Below, piece by piece: positions 1 through 6,979 of a stretch of 11,898 nucleotides of DNA. The position numbers and the translations under genes were made by a program. The DNA is from Terfezia claveryi (Eukaryota > Ascomycota > Pezizomycetes > Pezizales > Pezizaceae), in assembly GCA_015179025.1 (NCBI GenBank), contig WHUX01000754.1, positions 1 through 11,898 of the forward strand. Direction: 5' to 3'. Under the pieces are notes generated by a model. That model was given only the letters and a program-made list of their open reading frames with translations. It was not told where the DNA came from and did no database searches. Every line of letters begins with the position of its first letter. The stretch's first letter is position 1.

Positions 1-570
1 AAGCTTCCCGAGATTCCTATCTCGGAAGCCCAGCAAGATAATGATAACCCATCACCTGCAATCGCAGGTGATGATAAAGACAGCAATGACAATAACCCAT
101 CATCTGCGATTGCAGGTGATACCAAAGGCAACAATGACTACAACTTATCACCTACGATTGTAGGTGATGACAAAGACAACTGAATACATGGTTGTGACAA
201 GCTGGGTAGAACAGCAGATAGTAGCACTGAGGGGCCAGAAGACTCACTCAACTATAAGTTTCTCGCAGAATGCCCCTAATAGTAACAGCAACAACCTACC
301 ATGCCCACCAATAAACCAGCACATCTATCGCTAGTAGCAGGAGGGGCCACCCTCATAGATCTCTCATTTGAAAGGCTCTGCCTCACTTAGGAGGAAACAA
401 ACTGCCGTCCCTACAATAGGTTATGCATTGTATGCAGAAAAGAGTATCACTTCATTGAAGCCTGTCCTTTAAGAAAGAACTGCTCCCTAGCTATCCAGGC
501 CATCTCCAATACCTCAGACAGGATTATGGAAGTAGATGAGTTGGGAAAAGCCCTATCCCTTACCTAGTCA
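1..570 (+). pseudogene. gag: Gag C-terminal part with CCHC zinc knuckle, broken by stops
   Basis: Gag is the structural particle protein; its zinc knuckle binds element RNA. Frame 1 encodes an Asn/Asp-rich repeat region (46-180), then a stretch containing LCLT-stop-EE, and then a perfect CX2CX4HX4C knuckle at 424-465 (Cys 424, Cys 433, His 448, Cys 463). Stops lie at 181 (TGA), around 280 (TAA, TAG, TAA) and 388 (TAG), and the frame ends with TAG at 568. The TAG before the EE pair sits where similar Gag proteins often have a short LTxEE motif, which fits CAG to TAG. The N-terminal Gag is outside the window. It is identified by the knuckle and by its position directly before protease. Confidence 0.8.
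46..180 (+). repeat. 48-bp tandem repeat in gag, about 2.8 copies
   Basis: Three copies start at 46, 94 and 142, each 48 bp apart. The third is cut short by the TGA at 181. In the gag frame each encodes a 16-residue unit of the type NPSPAIAGDDKDSNDN, rich in Asn, Asp and Ser, so probably a disordered low-complexity stretch. Each copy also holds a 9-bp inverted repeat with a 4-base loop (51-72, 99-120, 147-168). Confidence 0.9.
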
Positions 571-601
571 CTAATACTAGTAAGGACCTGTATCAGGTCA
601 T

Positions 602-1080
602 TTGTCTTTGTCTACTTTTTCTGTTCCTTCTTTGTCTATGTCTATTGATGAGGCTCGTCTCTTTGGTAAGCACTTTGTTGTATCTATTACGATATCTTTC
701 AATAGTAAAATACTCGTTACTTCTGCCCTTATAGACTATGGAGCCTCAGGAATTGCCTTCATTAACCAGACCTTTATTAGTAAGCATGCAATACCTACCT
801 CTAAGCTCAAGACCCCCACCTCCTTAATGTCATTAATAGCCAACCTATCTATTCTAGAGCCATTACCGACCTCACCTGTACTTCTGCCCAGATTGGAGAC
901 CACTCCAAAAGTCTCCTCATATTCATTACAAAGCTCAAGTATCTAATTGTCCTAAGAATCTCATAGCTTAGAATATACAATGTATTAGTTAGCTTTGGCT
1001 CTTATACCCTTCAGTTTAACAGCCTTTACTGCAAAAGCCACTGTGGAAACCTAAAGGCTACTGTTACTGGACTATGTATA
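602..1080 (+). pseudogene. pol: Aspartic protease region of left pol
   Basis: This would be the retroviral-type aspartic protease that matures the Gag-Pol polyprotein. The key stretch SALIDYGASG has the catalytic Asp at 734-736, with Tyr (737-739) where the family has Thr or Ser (DTGA or DSGA). That change is a likely inactivating substitution. The reading runs in frame 2 from 602 to about 826, then continues in frame 1 from 829, which fits loss of one base near 827. Frame 1 then carries the protease C-terminal half, with a TAG at about 964. The switch from Gag frame 1 to protease frame 2 around 570-602 could be an original recoding site or a second indel; the sequence does not decide. Confidence 0.72.
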
Positions 1081-2205
1081 TTGCTACCTCCAATAATTCA
1101 CCCAACCCAGGTGGTACACTATCCTGTACACATTAATGTTCCCTCGATCCCCCTCCTGCCCCCAAAACCCCTAAATATTAGCTTTATTAGGGCAGGAGCT
1201 TTTGCTTACCTTACTAGAAAGTACAAGCTGAAGGCATACACTCTCTCTATACATGAGGTAAACCTAGAGATTAATAAGATAAGATTTAAGGAGGAGTAGA
1301 AATCCATAGTTCTGGATAAATATCATGAATTCATTAACCTGTTTTTAGAAAAAGCTGCAAAAAAGCTTGCCCCCCACCAACCATACAACTATAGAATCCC
1401 ACTGGTAAAAAGTAAGACCCCCCCTTATGGGCCTCTCTATGGGATGTCCCGAGTACAACTGGAAGCTCTGAAAAAGTACTTGAAGGAAAACCACAACAAG
1501 AGCTTTATTTACTACAGCTCCTCTCCAGTGAGTACTGTAGTACTATTCATGAGGAAGTCAGATAGCTCCCTTCAGTTATGTATTGATTATTATGGCCTAA
1601 ACAAGATAACAGTCAAAAATATGTATCCCTTACTTCTGATCCAAGAGATATTAGCTAAACTTTCCAAAGCAAAGTAGTTTACCAAATTGGATCTGAGGAG
1701 GGCTTACTACCTAGTATGGATCGCCAAGGGAAAGGAGTAGAAAACTGCCTTCTGGACACAATATGGCTATTTTAAGTACAATATAATGCCCTTTGACCTA
1801 ATTAACTTCCTAGCCTACTTCTAGCACTTTATTAATGATACCCTATGAGACTTCATAGATGTGTTCTATATGGCTTACTTACATTATATCCTAATATATT
1901 CAGATACCCTGGTAGAGTACAAAATCGAAAAGCTAGAACAAGCAAGGTTGTACTTAAAGCCCAAAAAATGTGAATTCCATGTCCAAGTAGTAAAGTATCT
2001 AGACTTGATAATAATAATAGAAGGTATCAGAATAGATCTCGCCAAAGTTGCAGCAATCCAGAAATAGGAAATCCTTGCTAATCTTAAGGATGTTCAAGCC
2101 TTTCTAGGTTTTGCTAACTTCTATCACTGGTTCATTCTAGGATATTCGAAGATCGTAGTACCACTGATAGCATTAATCAAGATTAAGGGTATGGAAAAGG
2201 GCCAA
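1081..2205 (+). pseudogene. pol: Reverse transcriptase domain of left pol, catalytic site lost
   Basis: This is the RT palm and fingers region. Frame 1 shows the connector with PYNYRIPL and TPPYGPLYGMS (about 1378-1450), the LQLCIDYYGLNKIT block (about 1572-1610), FTKLDLRRAYYLV (1678-1716), KTAFWTQYGYFKYNIMPF (about 1741-1794) and the active-site block YLHYILIYS (1876-1902). The usual YxDD has become YLHY, so both metal-binding aspartates are gone. Stops at 1297, 1675, 1738, about 1822, about 1847 and 2065 break it. The stop in KE-stop-KTAF is at a conserved Trp and the one in F-stop-HF at a conserved Gln. The family is certain from motif order; the activity is certainly lost. Confidence 0.9.
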
Positions 2206-2690
2206 TGCTTCCAGTAGAGTTCAGAAGCCCAATCTACCTTTAAGAAGCTCAAGGAAGCCTTTTGCTCAGCTCTAATCCTGGCCCACTTCGACTCTAACAG
2301 TGAGTGTATTATAAAAACAGATACCTCTGACTATGTGTCTGCTGGAATCCTGTCCCAGCATGTGAATAGTATTCTCCACCTAGTGGCCTATTTCTCCAAA
2401 AAGCACTCTCCAATGGAGTATAATTATGAGATCTATGATAAAGAATTAATGGCTATTATAAGGGTATTCGAGGAATAGAGACCACACCTAGAATTGGCAA
2501 AGAAGGTTATTGAAGTCCTCTCTAACCATAAGAACCTGGAGTACTTTATAACTACCAAATTACTAAACCACTGATAGGCTAAGTAGTCAGAATTCCTCTC
2601 TCGGTTTAACTTTAAAATCAGATACCACCCTGGAAAGGCTAGTTGCTAACCGGATGTGTTAACCAGGAGATCAGAAGATCTCCTAAAAGA
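2206..2690 (+). pseudogene. pol: RNase H domain of left pol
   Basis: RNase H degrades the RNA strand of the RNA-DNA hybrid during reverse transcription. In the same frame as RT I read [15 protein letters not shown] (from about 2317), [11 protein letters not shown], the [12 protein letters not shown] block and a VLSNHKNLEYF block where the family has an acidic residue (YTDHKNL); here Asp is replaced by Asn. The tail matches the family consensus LNRRQARWxExL, but with TGA for Arg (2572), TAG for Gln (2575) and TAG for Trp (2584). A further TAG at about 2476 replaces the Trp of the EEWRH motif, and TAA lies at 2647. All these changes are C-to-T on one strand or the other. Confidence 0.85.
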
Positions 2691-3900
2691 GAAGGATGAT
2701 AGGTTAAAGTATCAAAATCAAGTGGTATTGAAGCTGGAAAATCTCGACCTAGCAGCTAATACTCTTGCTAAAGCTAGAGCTAATCTCCTTCTACGGTTAT
2801 AGCAGGCATGTACAGAAGACCCCCTAGTTAAGGATATAATAGCCATAGTGGATTTTGGCCAGTACTACTACCCCAAGATCTCACTAGCCAAATGTACTGT
2901 CTAGGAGAGTCTTCTTTATCACCTCGAATAGCTCTTTGTGCTAGAAGGAGAGCTGTGCCTACAATTGATTAAGGAACACTATGATGCCCTAGTGGCAGGC
3001 CACCCTAGAGTTGCTAAAACCCTAGAGCTACTAGCTAGGCAATACACCTGGATCGATTAGTAGAAAGACATAGAAAGGAATGTGCAGAACTACCATACCT
3101 ATAAATGATCAAAGTCTACTTGCCATGCCTCCTATGGAACCTTAAAGCCCCTGAAGATCCTAAATCAACCCTGACAATACCTGACCATAGACTTTGTAAC
3201 TGGGTTATTAGAGAACTCAGGGTTCAATACCATCCTAATGGTGGTAGATTGATTGACGAAGATGAGGTATGTCATACCTTACTAGGATACATGCTCTACT
3301 CTGGAGCTAGCCAATCTCTACTTCAGCAATGTATTCTAGTATCATGGCCTTTCTGAATCTATTATGTCTGACTGAAGGCCTCAGTTCATCTCAGACTTCT
3401 GGAAAGTATTCTGCAAGCTCTTGGGGATTAAGATACACCTCTCGATAGCTTTCCACCTCCAGACGGACAGCCAGTTAGCAAGGATGAATGCCATCATAGA
3501 ACAATATCTGCAAGCCTATGTCAACTACCAGCAGGATAACTAGGTGTCTTTATTGGCAACCTGTAAGTTCACTACTAACAACCAGTTTTTAGAGTCTTTA
3601 AAAACATCCCCTTTCCTGGCCAATTACAGTTGGCACCCCTAATTCGTAGATGCTCTAGCGCCCCTATAGAGAATCCATGCCCCTGCCAAGGAGTTTGCAG
3701 CTGGAATTGCAGAGCTCCACTCTACCCTGAAAGCCGAGCTAGGATATACACAAGCTAGGCAAGCCTAATATACTAATAGATCATAGTTGCTAGCTTCTAG
3801 GTATCAGCTAGGAGATAAAGTGTAGCTCTTTAGCTGGCACTTCTAGATAGAACAGCCATCTCGTAAGCTCAACTACAAGTTCCTGAGTTCATTCAAGGTG
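2691..3900 (+). pseudogene. pol: Integrase domain of left pol, zinc and DDE residues damaged
   Basis: Integrase inserts the cDNA. The zinc-binding N-terminal domain is recognisable (HYDALVAGHP...LELLARQYTW), but the CX2C pair has become Tyr-His-Thr-Tyr near 3091-3102, as expected for TGC to TAC by RIP. The catalytic core keeps the first Asp (3190, in TIDFVTG) and second Asp (3370, in MSD-stop-RPQF). The glutamate 35 residues later is Ala (GCA at 3478). The C-terminal part (ANYSWHP, QARQA, YQLGDKV, RKLNYKFL) is colinear in frame 1 up to 3900. Stops occur about every 20-30 codons, including 3058, 3061, 3106, 3172, 3250, 3280, 3337, 3373, 3541, 3640, 3667, 3766, 3784, 3823 and 3844. Confidence 0.88.
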
Positions 3901-4242
3901 GTGGCTGTTATGAGTACTTATACCTATCAATTGAGGTTCTCTAAGGACATCAAATGCCACCCAGTTGTACATGTATTGGAACTTGAGCCAGTGGCAGACA
4001 ATCCCCTCCTAAGGCAAAAACACTCCCCTCTCCCTCCTATAGTAATCGAGGGTAAAGAGAAGTGGGAAGTCGAAGAGTTATTGGACTCGAGAAGGAGGTA
4101 CAGCCATCCATAATATAAGGTTAAATGGTTAAGAGACAAAGAGGCTACCTAGTAACCTGCTAAGGATCTAAAGAATACTTAGAATCTAGTCACTCTGTTC
4201 CATCAATGATACCCAAAGAAGCCTTGTCCAGCTGGATAATAT
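3901..4242 (+). pseudogene. pol: Integrase C-terminus and chromodomain-like tail of left pol
   Basis: Frame 1 encodes the FSKDIKCHPVVHVLELEP segment, matching the HPVFHVSLLEP block that ends Ty3/Gypsy integrases. It is followed by KWEVEELLDSRRRY and YKVKWL, a chromodomain-type fold start, and PAKDLKN where WEPxxNLKN is usual. Trp codons appear to be lost to TAG (about 4150) and Gln to TAA (4111). The frame ends with TAA at 4240. In intact relatives this module binds modified histone tails and directs insertion. The chromodomain call is moderate because only half of the cage residues can be seen. Confidence 0.7.
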
Positions 4243-4364
4243 TTTATCTTTCTTGTCTTTGTTATACTTATCAGTTTGGAGTTAGGGTTATGGTTGTTGC
4301 TTTGTTATTTGGTTGTTCTTACTATTATCACACTCAGGCCTTTATGTCACTAGAGCTCTTACCT
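4243..4364 (+). other. 3' untranslated stretch of left element
   Basis: This is T-rich DNA between the pol stop and the polypurine tract. I see no gene, RNA or repeat in it. Confidence 0.55.
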
Positions 4365-4377
4365 AAAAGGGGAATAG
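4365..4377 (+). other. Polypurine tract of left element
   Basis: AAAAGGGGAATAG lies directly before the predicted LTR start at 4378. A polypurine tract here primes plus-strand DNA synthesis in LTR retroelements. The single T (4375) interrupts the purine run and could be a mutation. Confidence 0.65.
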
Positions 4378-4567
4378 TATAACAACCATCCCTCCTAGCT
4401 CTTGAGTGTCATATAGTAATCTGTGTAACTCTTATTACTATTATTATTGTCATTATTATTGCCTAGTGCTAGGTTGTAAGAGTTTTACTATTTCTAGTAC
4501 AACTATCAAAGGTTTCCTATCTCAAAAGCTTATTTTATTATCGGCCTTAGCTTCTTGGGCTACTATG

Positions 4568-4576
4568 TATATATAT
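4568..4576 (+). promoter_or_regulatory. Candidate TATA box in left LTR
   Basis: TATATATAT lies 190 bp into the LTR. A start site 25-30 bp downstream would fall at the perfect hairpin at 4595-4616. TA-rich runs can also be a product of RIP, so this is tentative. Confidence 0.4.
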
Positions 4577-4594
4577 CTACTCACTCTCATACTC

Positions 4595-4616
4595 ATGTTG
4601 GATCCCCATCCAACAT
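4595..4616 (+). other. Perfect 9-bp hairpin with CCCC loop in left LTR
   Basis: ATGTTGGAT at 4595-4603 and ATCCAACAT at 4608-4616 are exact reverse complements around CCCC. It begins 27 bases after the candidate TATA box starts, so it would sit at or near the 5' end of the transcript. Confidence 0.8.
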
Positions 4617-4935
4617 CTTGTATACTGAATATAGGACCTTACTTCTCTCCACGTTAGTGCATCTTCCTTGTGCACCCTCTTGTCTCGCCTTGTCTCTGCA
4701 GCCCTACTACATACCTCGTGAACCTCCTGCTCTTACCTCGCCTTATCACCATGCATTACATGCAGTACCTACTTCTGAGTATCTTCTGCCTTTCATGTCT
4801 TACCTCTTATCTCCTGCCTCCTATCTCTTACTCTGTCCCTACTTTCACCCAGATCACATACATAGTGTTCCTACATGTGTGGTCTCCTCTAGCCACTGTA
4901 CTCCTTAATCACTATATTTCTCGAGCTACGTTATA

Positions 4936-5276
4936 GCGGGGGAGGGCTAGCTGGCTGGTAGGGAGAGGAGGGCTGCTGGTAGGATGGCTAGCTTGTGGGG
5001 AAGGGAAGGGCTACTGGTGGGAGAGCTACTGATAGGGGAGGGCTAGTAGCAGAGAGTTATTTTCTTTTGTTTAGGGGAGGGCTAGCAGGAGAGAGCTGTT
5101 TTCTTTTGTATTTGTTTTCTTTTGTTTGGAGAAGGGCTAGCAGGGGAGAGTTGTTTTCTTTTGTTTAGGAAAGGGCTAGTAGAAGAGGGCTAGCAGGGGA
5201 GGGAAGAGCAACTGGCAGGAGGGCTGGCTAGTAATAGAGGAGAGAGCTAGTTAGTGGAGAAGGGCTAGGTAGAAAG
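4936..5276. repeat. G-rich degenerate GGGCTAG minisatellite between the two elements
   Basis: About a dozen variants of GGGCTAG(C), often preceded by GAGGA or GGGGA, are scattered over this interval. Four copies of TTTTCTTTTGT start at 5060, 5099, 5115 and 5154, giving spacings of 39, 16 and 39 bp. One strand is strongly purine-rich. There is no open frame with coding character. It lies between the predicted end of the left LTR and the start of the right LTR, so it is flanking host DNA or the remnant of another repeat. Confidence 0.75.
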
Positions 5277-5296
5277 TGTCACGGGGGCCCTATTGA

Positions 5297-5321
5297 CTAA
5301 TAGCGCTCTTGCGACTATTAG
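5297..5321 (-). other. Hairpin near the end of U5 in right LTR
   Basis: CTAATAGCGC (5297-5306) pairs with GCG-A-CTATTAG (5311-5321) around a TCTT loop, giving ten base pairs with one bulged A. It lies 20 bp inside the LTR end, close to where the primer-binding site follows in the 5' copy. Confidence 0.75.
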
Positions 5322-5350
5322 GACGGCCGTAATTTGCTGCCGCAACGATA

Positions 5351-5452
5351 TCTATTCCGCAACACAGAATATTAATCCTATAGCAGAAAAGTTCAATCCA
5401 ACTATAGTCCCTCACGACGGATCTTATTTCGCAACACAAAATAAATCCTATG
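5351..5452 (-). repeat. Imperfect direct repeat of about 30 bp in R-U5
   Basis: A block at about 5351-5381 (core CGCAACACAGAATATTAATCC) recurs at about 5422-5451 (core CGCAACACAAAATAAATCC), 71 bp away, with a two-base gap and a few changes. Confidence 0.6.
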
Positions 5453-5569
5453 TCGCTTGAACATAAAGTTAACTCAAGACTTAGAACTTTGTAGGCTTCG
5501 CGTACTCAAGGTGCTCTTGCTTTCGAATACTCGCTAGTGGTAGAATAAATTCAACCGGAACTACTTGCA

Positions 5570-5580
5570 CTATTTATATC
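5570..5580 (-). promoter_or_regulatory. TATA box of right LTR
   Basis: The minus strand reads GATATAAATAG, close to the eukaryotic TATA consensus, in an otherwise mixed sequence. It would place transcription start about 25-35 bases downstream, near 5540-5550, leaving about 270 bp of R plus U5. No second equally good box is seen downstream in this LTR. Confidence 0.55.
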
Positions 5581-6265
5581 CCGCGGTGTTTGTAGATATT
5601 CTTATGATAAAAATATTTTATAAATGCGGGCCTACCTGTCACTTTGGAATTTCTTCCTAAGTGTTATGCCATCCACACCTTTGTTAATGCAGTTGCTATC
5701 TGCACTCGTTGTCACAGGTTACTAACCCGAACGTAGAGAATATTCCCATGTCTGCATGTTATACGTACTTCGCTTATAGCTCGCTTATCCCATTAAGAAT
5801 TCTTATCCGAGACAACTAAATTCAATTTCAGATACGTTACCAATTCCCGATACTATCGAATTACCATCCGACAATATCCGAAGGCATCTAATTATGTTTC
5901 CGGCAATATTCACTTAATAGTATCTAGTGTCCATTGAAAATAATTTTCAACTGCACATAACTCTATGAATAGAGAACCGTGGGTCACAAGTAGATTACCA
6001 TTGGAAAGGTATCAACGCATAGAAGATTATAGAATCTTAGTTTATCACGATACCCAAATTATTCACGAAGTTATTACCAATAATAAGTAAACCTCCTCGT
6101 GGACCTATATGACCATATTAAAAGTCTTATATCTCCATGAGTTTAACTCCGATCATAAAAAGGATTGCAGAAATGGAATCAGGACGAAGAGTAGGCCTAG
6201 ATAGAACCTTGAAACATTAATTTCGGAGAACTTTATGTTTTGGCCCTACCTTTGGCCTCTGTCCT

Positions 6266-6317
6266 GGGCGCACTCCCTTATAGTGTCACCGGACGCACTT
6301 TGGTCTAAAGTGCGCCC
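6266..6317 (-). other. Overlapping inverted repeats in U3 of right LTR
   Basis: CGCACTTT (6294-6301) pairs exactly with AAAGTGCG (6307-6314) over a 5-base loop. GGGCGCACT (6266-6274) pairs exactly with AGTGCGCCC (6309-6317). The two stems share their right arm and exclude each other. Confidence 0.7.
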
Positions 6318-6365
6318 TCGGTCCTTCATTTTTTTAGTTATTTTTACCGAATTATTTTCCTGCAG

Positions 6366-6414
6366 TTCAGGGTAATAATTCAATATTCAGGGTAACGCCA
6401 AGACTTCAGGGTAA
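6366..6414 (-). repeat. Three exact copies of a 10-mer in U3 of right LTR
   Basis: TTCAGGGTAA (minus strand TTACCCTGAA) occurs at 6366-6375, 6386-6395 and 6405-6414, spaced 20 and 19 bp. Clustered short direct repeats in U3 are typical of transcription-factor binding sites. The factor is unknown. Confidence 0.75.
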
Positions 6415-6739
6415 CAGCTAATATAGCTAGCATATATATGCATATAGTCAGCATATTAATCAGAGTATAACAATTGAACCGTTAATCGGATTCTTATGAA
6501 ACTTAAACCGTAGCTCCCTCAAGGGTCTATGGACGTTCCATTAGGGTCTTAACCATCTAGGATGATTATAAACTATTCCGAGGTTCATACTCGTTTCATA
6601 TACTTAACTCTTATAGATAAGTATTAGAAACATTTGCACCACACTGCTAAGAGTGTACCTAGAGCTCATATAGATTCTAGGGTCGTTCTATAAGGGCCCA
6701 AGTACCTTTGGTAGGGCTGGATGTCACCCCGTGACAGTG

Positions 6740-6750
6740 CCTCCCCCCTT
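6740..6750 (-). other. Polypurine tract of right element
   Basis: The minus strand reads AAGGGGGGAGG followed by CAC and then the LTR start TGTCAC. It is the expected plus-strand primer site; the three-base offset to the LTR is slightly unusual. Confidence 0.8.
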
Positions 6751-6751
6751 A

Positions 6752-6773
6752 AGGTTCTTGTCCGCAAGAACCT
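6752..6773 (-). other. Perfect 9-bp hairpin beside the polypurine tract
   Basis: AGGTTCTTG (6752-6760) and CAAGAACCT (6765-6773) are exact reverse complements with a 4-base loop. It lies within two bases of the polypurine tract on its upstream side. The rest of the 3' untranslated stretch, 6774-6979, holds nothing I recognise. Confidence 0.75.
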
Positions 6774-6979
6774 AATTGATCATGCAATCAGAATCATTAT
6801 TGCTACTAACAACAATGGATGGGGCTTGAGGACCAGTCCTCATATACGACAGCCAAAACATAGCTGCGTACGTCTCATTGCACCCCTGGGACAGTATGGC
6901 ATAAGAAATACAGGTAAAACAAAAATGTAAAGATAATTCAAAAAACCTAATGCCTAATATAGGAAAAAAAGAAAAATCC

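Larger units (their letters stand above)
1..4935 (+). mobile_element. Degenerate Ty3/Gypsy chromovirus-type LTR retrotransposon, 5' end outside window
   Basis: The order Gag zinc knuckle, protease, RT, RNase H, integrase, chromodomain-like tail, polypurine tract, LTR defines a Ty3/Gypsy element. The coding frame is constant from 829 to 4242 but has more than 30 stop codons, mostly TAG, at positions where related proteins have Trp, Gln or Arg. TpA is over-represented: in the 60 bases 3721-3780 I count 10 TA against 5 AT, while 8041-8100 in the right element has 3 against 6. This is the pattern expected of RIP (CpA to TpA on both strands). The 5' LTR, primer-binding site and Gag start lie before the window. 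The element cannot encode a working protein. Confidence 0.93.
4378..4935 (+). repeat. Predicted 3' LTR of left element, 558 bp, with mutated termini
   Basis: The block starts TATAAC just after the polypurine tract and ends GTTATA at 4930-4935, an inverted pair. If the original ends were TGTAAC and GTTACA, then TpG to TpA at the left end and CpA to TpA at the right end give exactly what is seen, so RIP explains the missing TG...CA. It contains a TATA box and a hairpin in the order expected for U3 and R. The partner 5' LTR is outside the window, so the boundaries are inferred. Confidence 0.62.
5277..6736 (-). repeat. 3' LTR of right element, 1460 bp
   Basis: The plus strand begins TGTCACGGGG at 5277 and ends CCCCGTGACA at 6736, a perfect 10-bp terminal inverted repeat with the canonical TG...CA. 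The polypurine tract lies three bases outside the inner end. There is no long open frame inside. Read on the minus strand, U3 would run from 6736 to about 5545 and R-U5 from there to 5277, judged from the TATA box. Five bases at the outer edge (5272-5276, GAAAG) would be the target duplication if an equal pentamer lies beyond the distant LTR. At 1460 bp the LTR is long for a fungal Ty3/Gypsy element. Confidence 0.88.

Noticed and set aside
46..180. CRISPR array, because of regular repeats containing a palindrome
   Set aside because: The whole 48-bp unit is repeated without unique spacers, and it is translated in the gag frame.
829..4242. TAG as a reassigned sense codon in the left element
   Set aside because: TAG replaces Trp at some conserved sites and Gln at others, and TGA and TAA also occur in frame. 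One reassignment cannot explain this; C-to-T decay can.
4288..4296. Telomere-like TTAGGGTTA
   Set aside because: There is only a single copy, with no tandem array.
4406..4936. Overlapping open frames on the plus strand with Leu/Ser/Tyr-rich products
   Set aside because: They lie inside the predicted left LTR, have low-complexity composition from its pyrimidine-rich strand, and match no family I recognise.
6366..6414. Homing-endonuclease site, because the 10-mer resembles part of an I-SceI site
   Set aside because: Only a short core is shared, it is repeated three times, and there is no endonuclease gene or intron context.
6430..6441. 12-bp palindrome GCATATATATGC in U3
   Set aside because: It is a simple AT alternation likely to arise by chance, and no second copy is seen.
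6721..6930. Short plus-strand frame of 69 codons beside the right LTR
   Set aside because: It spans the LTR end, polypurine tract and hairpin, and its product has no family features.
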